A stretch of DNA of 54,832 nucleotides from Candidatus Paceibacter sp. (GTDB taxonomy: Bacteria; Patescibacteriota; Patescibacteriia; Magasanikbacterales; UBA922). Both the position numbers and the translations under genes were made by a program. Positions 14,871-23,082 of the stretch are shown piece after piece. Below the pieces are notes generated by a model, which worked only from the letters and a program-made list of their open reading frames with translations, made no database searches and was not told the origin of the DNA. The DNA lies in contig DYFM01000010.1 of assembly GCA_020725175.1 (NCBI GenBank), forward strand, positions 1 to 54,832, written 5' to 3'. Positions within the stretch are counted from its first letter, which is position 1. The number at the start of each line of letters is the position of its first letter.

Positions 14871-16769
14871 TTAGTACACCCTCTCAATCCCAACCCCCGT
14901 ATAATAATACTTCAAAATCTCCTCCCACGTCGCCTTGCCCTCAACCGCTCGAATAATCGCATCACGATTACTCATTCCCACGCCATGACCCCAGAGTTTC
15001 TTTCCATCTCGTTTATCATAGGTAGCTTCCACTGACACCAGCCACGGCTTGTCTTTTCCACCCCACACCTCGCTCCATGACCGAGTTCTCCCATCGGTAT
15101 TGGAGAAATATGGCGTAATTACAATTTCCGACGGAGTAGATGGATTGTTATCCGTATCATAGGTAATCATCATACCACGAGTATCATTGGCGGCTTTACG
15201 AATATTCGGCATGGCAATCTCAGCGTTGTATCCCAAAAACAACTGATCGGCGGTACTAGGTACCACATCAAACGATCCGTACTTACACGCGCAACTCTTC
15301 AGATAATACGCATAGGTCCGCGCGGCAATAAGAAGTGCTTTTTGATACTCCGGATGGGTATCATTACCTGTTTCGGCGATCCCTGCAACATAATCTTCAA
15401 ACAACGTTTCATTGATCACCCAAAACTGTTTATCTTTTTTACCAAATTGAAGGATAACATTGCCGCGGTATTTGTTGTAGTTGGTGTTTTTCTTCCAAGA
15501 AACAGTTCGAGAAAAATTTTTCAGCTCAAACACTGCGCTAGGATTGGAAGAAGGAACAAGCCGAACAATACCTTGCAACGTGAATTTCTTTTCAGCATAC
15601 GACACAACAATAACGCCGTTGGTATGTGATATTGTTGCCGTTATATTTTTTGGAATACGGCCAACTTCTGTTTCATCATCAAAAATAATATAGTCATCTT
15701 CCGGAGTCCAAAATTCAACTGTTTTCGGTGCTTCCCACAAGCCGATTTTAATCGTTGGCTCCGTAGAAAGTCGTAGCTCAGTTTCATTTGGCTGAAAAAC
15801 TACTGGTTTTTTCTTAGATATTGATTCTAAATTCTGAGAAACAGTAATTGGGATTTCCACCATAGCTCCGGCGACTGAGATACCGTCAGCTTCTAGCTGT
15901 AACTTCAATACATAGTGACCCTCTTCAGTCGGCATGGTGAGAAAAAACGTGTTTTCCGCTAAAAACTTTGGCGCGATATTCTTTATCACTTTTTTTGTTG
16001 ATTGAGAATCAGTCCAATCGCCATCTGAAAAGGAGATGGTTTCATTTCCAACAGTGGTAGCTCGTAGAAAAAACGAAGACCATGCTGCCGTGCCAATATT
16101 TCTAAAATGCGCGCGAACCTTTACTTTTTCACCCGGCCTCGCGACGATTTCTTTTTTTGAAACTATCGCTCGTTCTCCGAGATAGGTACCGGTTTTTTTC
16201 AAGGCATTCTCCGAAGCGGTCGGTGTAATAGCAGCCGAAGGAGCATTACCAGAAGATGTTGCGGGCACCACCTTTATATCCAGATAAAAATATCCTCCGT
16301 GAATCCAAGTATGGTTGTACGCAGCCAAATAAAACTGCTCTTTATACACTCCAGGCTTTCCGGCCCTCAATTCGACCGGTAATTCAGCTGTTTCACCTGG
16401 TTGCACTGCTTTTACAATCGATGCAGTTTGGTCTTTCCCTTTCCAGCTAGCTCCTCGAAATTCTGACGTCCGATACTTTGGTTCTATGGTAAACGCGGAA
16501 ACATACCGTGTACCACCTGCATTCCACGTTGTTGATCCGGTGTTTTTAAACTTGAGCACCACTGTTTTTGTTTCCCCCTCAGTAAGCACAATCGGATCCG
16601 GAAGAGACTGCCCGACATAACGCGCACTATACGCTTCATCCCGAATAGTCATGACCGGAACATTCGCTGCCTGAACTGAGTTGAAACTACCAACTGATAA
16701 AAAAATACCGACGGTTACGAAAGTAAAACCGAGAAATATACGAAACAAAAAGGAATTTTTTGATATCAT
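14871..16769 (-). CDS. Secreted SpoIID/LytB-domain protein with two Ig-like domains
   Basis: The ATG at 16769 gives 632 residues and a clean signal peptide (MISKNSFLFRIFLGF ... SVQA); ATGs at 16802 and 16817 are further upstream in frame. Two NBR1-like Ig domains follow (about 60-160 and 190-300), with the typical phrases FKNTGSTTWNAGGTRYVS and FRNIGTAAWSSFFL. The C-terminal third is a SpoIID domain: FEDYVAGIAETGNDTHPEYQKALLIAARTYA, SNTDGRTRSWSEVWGG and GHGVGMSNRDAI. SpoIID enzymes are peptidoglycan lytic transglycosylases; CPR do not sporulate, so a general cell-wall remodelling role is inferred. Family lytic glutamate candidates lie in the NETLFEDYVAGIAE stretch. A divergent flippase gene starts 205 bp away. 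Confidence 0.85.
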   Translation of the reverse strand: MISKNSFLFRIFLGFTFVTVGIFLSVGSFNSVQAANVPVMTIRDEAYSARYVGQSLPDPIVLTEGETKTVVLKFKNTGSTTWNAGGTRYVSAFTIEPKYRTSEFRGASWKGKDQTASIVKAVQPGETAELPVELRAGKPGVYKEQFYLAAYNHTWIHGGYFYLDIKVVPATSSGNAPSAAITPTASENALKKTGTYLGERAIVSKKEIVARPGEKVKVRAHFRNIGTAAWSSFFLRATTVGNETISFSDGDWTDSQSTKKVIKNIAPKFLAENTFFLTMPTEEGHYVLKLQLEADGISVAGAMVEIPITVSQNLESISKKKPVVFQPNETELRLSTEPTIKIGLWEAPKTVEFWTPEDDYIIFDDETEVGRIPKNITATISHTNGVIVVSYAEKKFTLQGIVRLVPSSNPSAVFELKNFSRTVSWKKNTNYNKYRGNVILQFGKKDKQFWVINETLFEDYVAGIAETGNDTHPEYQKALLIAARTYAYYLKSCACKYGSFDVVPSTADQLFLGYNAEIAMPNIRKAANDTRGMMITYDTDNNPSTPSEIVITPYFSNTDGRTRSWSEVWGGKDKPWLVSVEATYDKRDGKKLWGHGVGMSNRDAIIRAVEGKATWEEILKYYYTGVGIERVY

Positions 16770-16973
16770 AGAAAGAATCTTATTATGCGAGCAGTATACC
16801 ATTTTTTTATCTTTCACTCAATCACATCCTCCTACCAAAGTCATCTTTCTTTCATGAAAAGAAATATCTCATGACCGATTGATTTTTTCCTTCTGATATA
16901 TTATAATTCGCTTAAACAACGACAGAATTGTTGAAGTCACACACCTCAATTGGTGAAAAGAATAGTAATCCAC

Positions 16974-18416
16974 ATGACCACTACACGCAATATTGCCCAC
17001 AACACAATAATACAGATTGGTGGTAAAGCTATTTCTACCCTGCTCGGGCTGGCAGCGGTTTTTTTGTTGACTCGATATTTAGGACCGGAAAAATTTGGCT
17101 GGTATAGCACTGTTATCATCTTTCTCCAGTTTATCGGTATACTGACCGACTTTGGATTAACTCCGGTGACATCACAAATGCTCAGCAAACCCGGAGTCGA
17201 TAAAGTAACACTACTTAAAAATCTGCTCGGTTTTCGTCTAGTAACGGCAGTGGTTGGCTTTGGTATTGCGCCGTTACTTGTGTTGTTGTTCCCCTATCCT
17301 GCTGAAGTAAAGCAGGCGGTCAGTTTTACCACTATCTCTTTTTTAGCCATTGCTCTCAACCAAGTGTTCATGGGGTTTTACCAAACGCAGCTCAAGATGT
17401 ACATCGAGGTCATTGGTGAAGTGCTCGGAAGAATTGTCTTGGTAGCAGGGTTATGGTTCCTCGGAATCTACGGTGCGTCCTTTTTACCCATGATGGGAAT
17501 GATTACCCTCGGCAGCGTAGTATATACCGCCTATGTTTGGTGGAAAGCGCGTAGCCTGAGCCCGATCGGATTTGCGTACAACAAAGAAATCTGGAAAGAA
17601 ATCAGTCTCACCATGTGGCCAATTGCCGTTGCGATTGTATTTAATACCATTTATTTAAAAGGCGACGCGTACCTACTTACTTGGTACCGCTCGCAAGAAG
17701 AAGTTGGTTTTTATAATCTCAGTTATCGAGTCATCGACATTGTAACGCAAGTTGCGATGATGACTATGGGAATACTCCTTCCACTGCTTTCTTACGCCTG
17801 GAACAGAAATCTCAAAGAAGAATTTAAAAAACGATATCAACAAGCCTTTGATACCATGATGCTGATCGGGCTTCCTTCATCAATCGCTATTGGCGTACTC
17901 GCCAAACACGCTATTTTAACCATCAGTGGTCAAGAATACTTACCAGCGGTAGCTCCGCTTCAAATATTATCATTGGCTATTTTTGGCTTATATCTCGGCG
18001 CGGTATTTGGTCACGCCGTTGTTGCGATTAATAAACAAAAGGTTGTACTGTGGGTGTATTTCTCCAATGCAGTTATCACACTTCTTGGGTACCTCTTAGT
18101 TATCCCAAAGTACGGAATGATTGGAGCGGCCTGGATGACAGTATTTTCCGAACTCTATGCCGGTGTTGGTCTGTATCTTGTCGTTCGTCAAACCACCAAG
18201 GAAAAATTACAAGTTCGATCATTTGCCAAGATGCTCTTTGCCGCGATTGTTATGGGGTGCATCTTGTTTCTCTTCCGTGATTTACATCTCATTCTCCTCC
18301 TCCCTCTTGGCGCAGCCGTCTACTTCTTTTTTGTGTACGGTCTTGGCGTGATATCAAAAGAAACATTGCAGGAAATTTTCTCTCTTCGTAACAAAGCATC
18401 TGACACCACTGTATGA
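16974..18416 (+). CDS. Polysaccharide/oligosaccharide flippase (Wzx/MurJ-like)
   Basis: The product has 480 residues from the ATG at 16974 (MTTTRNIAHNTIIQIGGKAIST); a TTG at 16950 is an unlikely earlier start. It has 12-14 predicted transmembrane segments and the classic N-terminus of polysaccharide-export flippases (LLGLAAVFLLTRYLGPEKFGWYS). It would carry lipid-linked sugar units across the membrane. Its stop overlaps the start of the O-antigen ligase-like gene as ATGA, so the two form a surface-glycan export and assembly pair. No glycosyltransferases are adjacent. No Shine-Dalgarno is evident. Confidence 0.85.
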   Translation: MTTTRNIAHNTIIQIGGKAISTLLGLAAVFLLTRYLGPEKFGWYSTVIIFLQFIGILTDFGLTPVTSQMLSKPGVDKVTLLKNLLGFRLVTAVVGFGIAPLLVLLFPYPAEVKQAVSFTTISFLAIALNQVFMGFYQTQLKMYIEVIGEVLGRIVLVAGLWFLGIYGASFLPMMGMITLGSVVYTAYVWWKARSLSPIGFAYNKEIWKEISLTMWPIAVAIVFNTIYLKGDAYLLTWYRSQEEVGFYNLSYRVIDIVTQVAMMTMGILLPLLSYAWNRNLKEEFKKRYQQAFDTMMLIGLPSSIAIGVLAKHAILTISGQEYLPAVAPLQILSLAIFGLYLGAVFGHAVVAINKQKVVLWVYFSNAVITLLGYLLVIPKYGMIGAAWMTVFSELYAGVGLYLVVRQTTKEKLQVRSFAKMLFAAIVMGCILFLFRDLHLILLLPLGAAVYFFFVYGLGVISKETLQEIFSLRNKASDTTV

Positions 18417-19846
18417 TTTTTATTTTTATCATCTTGCTCTTCTTATTTTTCCTTATTTCTTGGAAAAATCTCGTGTGGGGTCTTGCTGTTTTTTTTACAC
18501 TTCTCCCTACGTACCTTATTCGGTTTCACATTGGACCAATACCAACCACATTTTTGGAAATACTGTTTTGGATTCTATTTTTTGTTTGGATCACAAAGCA
18601 AACGAAACAGGGCTCCCTCATTTCAAATGTCAAATTACATTTCTCCAAGCACCCAACACTCTTCCTTGCGCTTTCTCTCTTTCTCGCTGGCGCAACAATG
18701 GCTATTTTTTTCTCATCCAATCTTCGTTCAGCTCTTGGTGAGTGGAAAGCATTTTACATTGAACCAGTATTACTTTTTTTTATTCTTATTCAAACGATCA
18801 AAACAAAACAGCAAGTCCATCTTATCCTTAAAGGAATCCTCTTCTCAGGTTTCATCACCGCACTTCTCGCAATCTACCAACACTTCACCGGCTGGCTCGT
18901 ACCGCACGCCTTCTGGGCAAATCGAAATACGTATCGTGTCACCGCTTGGTATGGATTTCCAAATGCGGTTGGATTATTCCTCGGACCATTGGTACCCTTG
19001 GCACTTTACTTACTGACTGAGCGCTGGAAAAAGATTCAAGAAACAAGTTACAAGAAACAAGCAAATCTCAATCATAAAAGTCCAAATCTCAATTGGCTGT
19101 GGAAATTAGAAATTGGAAATTGGAAATTGTTTGTTTCTTGTGTCTTGTATCTTGGAATATTATCTGCACTCATTCTAGCCATCATTTACGCAAAATCAAC
19201 CGGCACTCTGATCGGTATCGCAGCCGGAACTGGTATCCTTCTTCTCTTTTATAAAAAAACTCGTTGGCCGGCAGTACTACTTGGTCTCGCCGGGCTTGTT
19301 GTTTTATTTATTCTCCCGGCAAATAATCCAATAAAGGCAGAGCTTCTCGCCCAGGATCGCTCTGGGCAAATTCGTATCCAAATGTGGGGTGAAACAGTAG
19401 AATTATTATCTGACTATCCAATTACTGGTGCCGGATTGGCTTCGTATTCTGAAAAAATTGCCCCTTACCACACCCCGGTAAATGGTGAGCGAATTGAGAT
19501 CTTTCATCATCCGCACAATATCTTCATGACGATGTGGGTAAATGTAGGATTGTTGGGATTGGTCGGATTTATGTGGGTGCTGGTATTTTTTTATAGACTT
19601 GGAGTACATCTCTGGAAATTGAAAATTGGAAATTGTCAGCCCAAGGCTGATCCGCCTTGGGCGGAGAAATTAGGGATTTTCCTGATGAGTAGTATGACGG
19701 TAATTCTGGTGAGTGGACTGGTCGATTCGCCGTATATCAAAAATGATTTGGCGATGTTGTTTTGGTTGATAGTGGGATTGATGGTTGTGTCTTCTTCACA
19801 AACAGTACAACCATACAAGCTAAAGAAGTATACCATTTCAGAGTAA
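18413..19846 (+). CDS. O-antigen ligase/polymerase family membrane protein
   Basis: This 477-residue polytopic protein has about 11 hydrophobic segments and the Wzy_C/WaaL signature loop HHPHNIFMTMWVNVGLLGLVG (about 363-383). Such proteins join or polymerise lipid-linked glycans outside the cytoplasmic membrane. It overlaps the flippase by four bases. Two stretches are not normal ligase sequence. Residues about 206-246 (IQETSYKKQANLNHKSPNLNW ... EIGNWKLFVSC) and about 402-418 (WKLKIGNCQPKADPPWAEK) are encoded by DNA belonging to intergenic repeat families of this genome. Both keep the frame open and both fall in loops between hydrophobic segments, so the protein may still work. Confidence 0.85.
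   Translation: MIFIFIILLFLFFLISWKNLVWGLAVFFTLLPTYLIRFHIGPIPTTFLEILFWILFFVWITKQTKQGSLISNVKLHFSKHPTLFLALSLFLAGATMAIFFSSNLRSALGEWKAFYIEPVLLFFILIQTIKTKQQVHLILKGILFSGFITALLAIYQHFTGWLVPHAFWANRNTYRVTAWYGFPNAVGLFLGPLVPLALYLLTERWKKIQETSYKKQANLNHKSPNLNWLWKLEIGNWKLFVSCVLYLGILSALILAIIYAKSTGTLIGIAAGTGILLLFYKKTRWPAVLLGLAGLVVLFILPANNPIKAELLAQDRSGQIRIQMWGETVELLSDYPITGAGLASYSEKIAPYHTPVNGERIEIFHHPHNIFMTMWVNVGLLGLVGFMWVLVFFYRLGVHLWKLKIGNCQPKADPPWAEKLGIFLMSSMTVILVSGLVDSPYIKNDLAMLFWLIVGLMVVSSSQTVQPYKLKKYTISE
19033..19157. repeat. Intergenic-type palindromic repeat inside the ligase gene
   Basis: The DNA carries TTCAAGAAACAAGTTACAAG at the left and CTTGTGTCTTGTATCTTGG at the right, with AAATTGGAAATTGGAAATTG between. 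This is the vocabulary of the intergenic palindromes at 24843-24981 and 27975-28101. Here it is read in frame as part of the O-antigen ligase. Confidence 0.75.
19637..19666. repeat. GC-rich palindromic repeat, copy 2, inside the ligase gene
   Basis: The sequence matches the intergenic element at 7500-7529 in 27 of 30 positions, with arms CAGCCCAAGGCTG and CCGCCTTGGGCGG. It encodes QPKADPPWAE in the ligase frame. Confidence 0.85.
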
Positions 19847-19902
19847 CACAAAAGCGTTCAATTTTTTTCAGTACACTTTTTTTCTTTGTAAAATGTTTAA
19901 GT

Positions 19903-20316
19903 ATGAAAGAAAGAAAAAAATCGGTTGGTTGTTTTTTAACCCACAATAACACTTTTCTTATAATGCATCGAACATCTCATTCCTACGGCGGAGCAAAGTG
20001 GGGACTGGTTGGTGGAAAAGTAGAAATAAATGAAGATCCCAGACAGTCAGTCATCCGCGAAATTTCTGAAGAGACAGGAATACATGTCCAAGAACACGAA
20101 CCGGTGTTTATTGCTGAAACGATTCTTGAATATCCTGATGTTAAATGGAAATTTTCCCTCTTTCGATTGCCATTTGTGGAAAGACCTACAATTATTCTTG
20201 ATACAAAAGAACACCAAGCGTTTCAGTGGGTGACCAAAGAGGAAGCCAATGCTCGAGAAGATCTTATGCCGGGACTGTATGTATTGTTGGAGAGGTTCGA
20301 GAATCAGGTCTTCTAA
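19903..20316 (+). CDS. Nudix hydrolase
   Basis: The ATG at 19903 (MKERKKSVGCFLTHNN) gives 137 residues, usual for a single Nudix domain; the frame is open further upstream, into the ligase gene, but that part is not Nudix-like. The Nudix box is complete: GGKVEINEDPRQSVIREISEETGIH fits G-x5-E-x7-R-E-x2-E-E-x-G, with the REISEE metal-binding core. These enzymes hydrolyse nucleoside diphosphates linked to another moiety; the substrate cannot be told, but an 8-oxo-dGTP-type house-cleaning role is common for this size. It starts 56 bp after the ligase stop and is followed by a YerC-like regulator after 31 bp. Confidence 0.9.
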   Translation: MKERKKSVGCFLTHNNTFLIMHRTSHSYGGAKWGLVGGKVEINEDPRQSVIREISEETGIHVQEHEPVFIAETILEYPDVKWKFSLFRLPFVERPTIILDTKEHQAFQWVTKEEANAREDLMPGLYVLLERFENQVF

Positions 20317-20347
20317 AAATACTTTTTTATCTACCAAATACTTTCAT

Positions 20348-20632
20348 ATGTCACAATGGAAAACCCCCTCCCTCAAAAAACTTGCCCAAACACTGACCGA
20401 CATAGATTCAGAAGATCTTATGATGCGATTTTTGCGTGATTTATGCACTCTCGAAGAACTTTCTGTGTTGTCTGTACGATGGAAGGCGGTCAAACTCTTA
20501 GAAAAAGGGATTTCTTATCGCGACATATCAAAGCAAACTGGTCTTTCGACAACCACTATTGGCCGCATTTCTCACTGGCTCCAACACGGCGAAAACGGAT
20601 ACAAAGATGCGCTAAGTCTTAAGAAAACATAA
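20348..20632 (+). CDS. TrpR/YerC/YecD-family DNA-binding regulator
   Basis: The 94-residue protein begins MSQWKTPSLKKLAQTLTDI. It carries the YerC/TrpR helix-turn-helix: FLRDLCTLEELSVLSVRWKAVKLLEKGISYRDIS followed by TGLSTTTIGRISHWLQHGENGYKDAL. TrpR-superfamily proteins repress promoters, TrpR itself with tryptophan; the YerC branch is poorly characterised. Coupling with the Nudix gene 31 bp upstream suggests one transcript. Immediately downstream a promoter overlaps the palindrome TGTATTAATACA, which makes it a plausible local target of this regulator; that link is inference. Confidence 0.88.
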   Translation: MSQWKTPSLKKLAQTLTDIDSEDLMMRFLRDLCTLEELSVLSVRWKAVKLLEKGISYRDISKQTGLSTTTIGRISHWLQHGENGYKDALSLKKT

Positions 20633-20662
20633 CATAGTAAACCACTTATCCCCAACCGCTTC

Positions 20663-20700
20663 TTGACAACAGCCAACAATTGTATTACTGTATTAATACA
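20663..20700 (+). promoter_or_regulatory. Promoter with overlapping palindromic operator candidate
   Basis: TTGACA (20663-20668) and TACTGT (20686-20691) are 17 bp apart. The perfect 12-bp palindrome TGTATTAATACA (20689-20700) covers the end of the -10 and the start-site region, and related GATACA motifs follow at about 20702-20720. It lies just after the TrpR-like gene and before the S66 peptidase gene. Confidence 0.55.
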
Positions 20701-20751
20701 TTGATACACATTATGATACAAGCAACATTCTCACAAACCATGCACCACACC

Positions 20752-20823
20752 ATACGTCTGAGATGATCAAGACTTCTTGATGATACTCAGATGTTTCAAT
20801 CGCTTTTAGGCGATTTTTTGTTT
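20752..20823 (+). terminator. Hairpin plus intrinsic terminator in the leader of the S66 peptidase gene
   Basis: A two-part hairpin (CGTCTGAG with CTCAGATG, and ATCAAG with CTTGAT) at about 20755-20791 is followed by AATCGC-TTTTAG-GCGATT and a T-tract (20798-20821). The terminator lies after the promoter at 20663 and only 15 bp before the ATG at 20836. It would therefore attenuate transcription into the peptidase gene unless bypassed. Confidence 0.6.
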
Positions 20824-20835
20824 ATTCATTTTTTT

Positions 20836-21804
20836 ATGAACTCTACTTTCCCCAGCAAACTCATGCTCAACGACGGCATTCGAATAATTGCCCCCTCTTT
20901 GAGCAAAACAACAGTCGATGAAATAACCCTGCAGCAGTCTCAATCCTTTTTCGAAGCCAATGGTTATTCGATAACGTTTGGCACATATACAGAAGAGTGC
21001 AATCTCTTTGATTCATCACCAATTCAGAGCCGACTCTCAGATATTGCCGACGCCCTGAATGATCCCGACACCAAGATGATCTTACCTGCAATCGGCGGAT
21101 ACAACTGCAACCAACTTTTACCATTTCTCGACTATGAAACAATTCAGCAGACAAAAAAAATCTGGTGTGGCATGTCAGATATTACGGTCCTTCTCAATGC
21201 TATCTATGCCAAAACTGGTCTTGTGACGTATCTGGGTCCCAATTTTAATCGGTTTGGTTTGGAAGCAGAACGAGAGTACACAGCGCAATCTTTTTTTGCT
21301 GCAGTCTCAGGAGAAACAACCACACCTCTATCAACCTCCTCCTATTACTTTGACCAAAACAACAGAGAAATAAATCCGGGACCAATCATCATCAATAGTG
21401 GTCATGCCAAAGGAACAATCATCGGAGGCAATCTGTGTTCGTTCAATCTGCTCCAAGGTACGGAGTATATGCCACCGCTCAAAAATAGCATCTTGTTTAT
21501 TGAAGATGATCCACTACTCGAAGATTTTGCGGTCGAATTCGAGCGCAATCTCTACTCGGTACTGCAACAGAAGGATGGCAGAAGTATTCGGGGTATTTGT
21601 ATTGGACGATTTGAAAAGGCGTGTAGCATGACAACAGAAAAGTTGAACGCTATATTTGATACTGATCCGCTGTTCAAATCAATTCCCATTATTGCCAACC
21701 TTGATTTTGGTCACACGCTTCCCATGGCAACCATACCAATTGGCGGAACAGCAGAAATCATTGCAACAGAAGAGCAAGCTCAAATATTTCTATTACAACA
21801 ATGA
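20836..21804 (+). CDS. S66-family peptidase (LD-carboxypeptidase/MccF-like)
   Basis: The product has 322 residues from the ATG at 20836 (MNSTFPSKLMLNDGIRIIAPS); earlier in-frame codons fall inside a terminator hairpin and are rejected. The S66 catalytic set is visible: the nucleophile serine in IWCGMSDITVL, the glutamate in ILFIEDDPLLEDF and the histidine in LDFGHTLPMA. S66 enzymes include murein tetrapeptide LD-carboxypeptidases and MccF, which cleaves microcin C-type nucleotide-peptide antibiotics. I cannot separate the two; the absence of a signal peptide makes a cytoplasmic role, either peptidoglycan recycling or MccF-like immunity, equally possible. A 29-bp palindrome follows the stop. 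Confidence 0.88.
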   Translation: MNSTFPSKLMLNDGIRIIAPSLSKTTVDEITLQQSQSFFEANGYSITFGTYTEECNLFDSSPIQSRLSDIADALNDPDTKMILPAIGGYNCNQLLPFLDYETIQQTKKIWCGMSDITVLLNAIYAKTGLVTYLGPNFNRFGLEAEREYTAQSFFAAVSGETTTPLSTSSYYFDQNNREINPGPIIINSGHAKGTIIGGNLCSFNLLQGTEYMPPLKNSILFIEDDPLLEDFAVEFERNLYSVLQQKDGRSIRGICIGRFEKACSMTTEKLNAIFDTDPLFKSIPIIANLDFGHTLPMATIPIGGTAEIIATEEQAQIFLLQQ

Positions 21805-21810
21805 ACCTAC

Positions 21811-21890
21811 GGAATAACTCACGACCCGCAGGGAGTGAGCTAGAAAGAACGTGCATTTCAACTCACTCCCTGCGGGTCGTGAGTTGTTCC
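21811..21890. repeat. 29-bp inverted repeat
   Basis: The arms 21811-21839 and 21862-21890 match in 28 of 29 positions, including a perfect 24-bp core (AACTCACGACCCGC ... complement). The loop is 22 bp. No T-tract follows, so a mobile palindrome is as likely as a terminator. Confidence 0.88.
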
Positions 21891-22009
21891 ACATTTATTC
21901 TTCAATATGACGTGCATACACTTTTTGAATATTCTTTTTGAGTAGCGACAGCTAGTCAATTTTGACTGCCTTTCCCTCCTCAAAAAAACGAGGAGGAAGG
22001 AGCAAAATA

Positions 22010-22876
22010 GTGAGCGGACGGTACGGACGAGGTGGGCGACCTTTCGGGGTCGTCCACCTCAACCCTCTCCGACAGGAAGCTGTCCGGAGGGGGTTGATCA
22101 AGCCGGGAGAGCGGTCGGTCGATGCTCTCCCGGTTGAAGAATTCCGAACTCTAACAACAATTCTCAATGACCTGCCGCGACCGGGCAGGCCTTTGAGCGC
22201 CGAGGGTCAGCGGTTGGTCGCCGCCGCCCTGCTCGACAATACACCACTTTCGACACTGTCCATCGTTTGTGTCTCGTTGACGCAGAAAAAACGATGGACA
22301 GCCGAGGGTGGCCGTTTCTCGCTCACGCTCGGAGAGCAAGAAATGTACGACCGAGCCGAGCACGTCCGTGAGGCCTGTCGCCAGTTGGGCCTCGTGTTTC
22401 AATGGCGTCTGGTCCTCGCAGACGCCTGGTCGGTGAATCTCTTCCCGGAGGCCACCGACCTCGCCATCAACGACGCGTACTGCTCGTTGATGGCAACCGA
22501 GACCCAGCGGCGGGGCCTGCTCCCGCCCGTCCGCTGGACAACCCTGATGCGAGAGAAAAAAAATCTCTTCCTTCGTGGTCTCGAGCTCGCCAGAGCCGAG
22601 ATCACGAAGGAGATGGTGCGAGCCGAGGCGGAGCGGGGGGAAACCCGTTTCGACTCGCACCGGGACAAGGACCACGCCCTCGAGCTCGCTCGTCGCCACA
22701 TCGAGTGGCGAGCGGCCGAGGGCGTGGTCTTCACCGAGCTGTGGGGGCAGCAGCTCGGCCTCTCCACCGAGTCCCACCGCCTCCGCCGGTGGGACAACCT
22801 GGTCGTGCCGAGGGAGGTCTACCCTTGGCATGACTTCATGCCGAAATACCCACACTGGCCGGATAGCTGGCACTAG
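22010..22876 (+). CDS. GC-rich orphan hypothetical protein
   Basis: This gene stands out. Its GC content is visibly far above that of both neighbours, and it has a textbook Shine-Dalgarno (GGAGGAAGGAG, 21992-22002) seven bases before a GTG at 22010, whereas most genes here have none. From the GTG the product has 288 residues; an upstream TTG at 21962 would add 16. It is soluble and rich in Arg, Glu and Leu (for example MYDRAEHVREACRQLGLVFQWRLVLADAW and MVRAEAERGETRFD), with no signal peptide, membrane segment or motif that I recognise. Frames on other strands are also open because of the GC content, but this one has the ribosome-binding site and a sensible terminator at 22961. It may be horizontally acquired. 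Confidence 0.7.
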   Translation: MSGRYGRGGRPFGVVHLNPLRQEAVRRGLIKPGERSVDALPVEEFRTLTTILNDLPRPGRPLSAEGQRLVAAALLDNTPLSTLSIVCVSLTQKKRWTAEGGRFSLTLGEQEMYDRAEHVREACRQLGLVFQWRLVLADAWSVNLFPEATDLAINDAYCSLMATETQRRGLLPPVRWTTLMREKKNLFLRGLELARAEITKEMVRAEAERGETRFDSHRDKDHALELARRHIEWRAAEGVVFTELWGQQLGLSTESHRLRRWDNLVVPREVYPWHDFMPKYPHWPDSWH

Positions 22877-22960
22877 CCAGGCATCCGGCCAGCTGTGGAA
22901 AGCTGCGCGCACCGGCTTCATCCTGTGCGCACCAATCTTTTGTCTTGCAAGAAAAAAGTA

Positions 22961-22999
22961 AACAAAAAACCGAACTGCTTGTCAGCCGGTTTTTTGTTT
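22961..22999 (+). terminator. Intrinsic terminator after the GC-rich gene
   Basis: AACAAAAAACCG pairs with CGGTTTTTTGTTT around a 14-nt loop. The symmetric A and T tracts make it potentially bidirectional. Confidence 0.85.
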
Positions 23000-23082
23000 A
23001 AAAGCATTTTCCCTAACAACCAACCCCTATCAAACATCACTACACCACTTGTTACTAATTACTTACTACCAGCTACTAAAAC

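Noticed and set aside
22151-22921. Long antisense frame opposite the GC-rich gene
   Set aside because: High GC leaves several frames open; only the plus-strand frame has a Shine-Dalgarno, a good start and a terminator.
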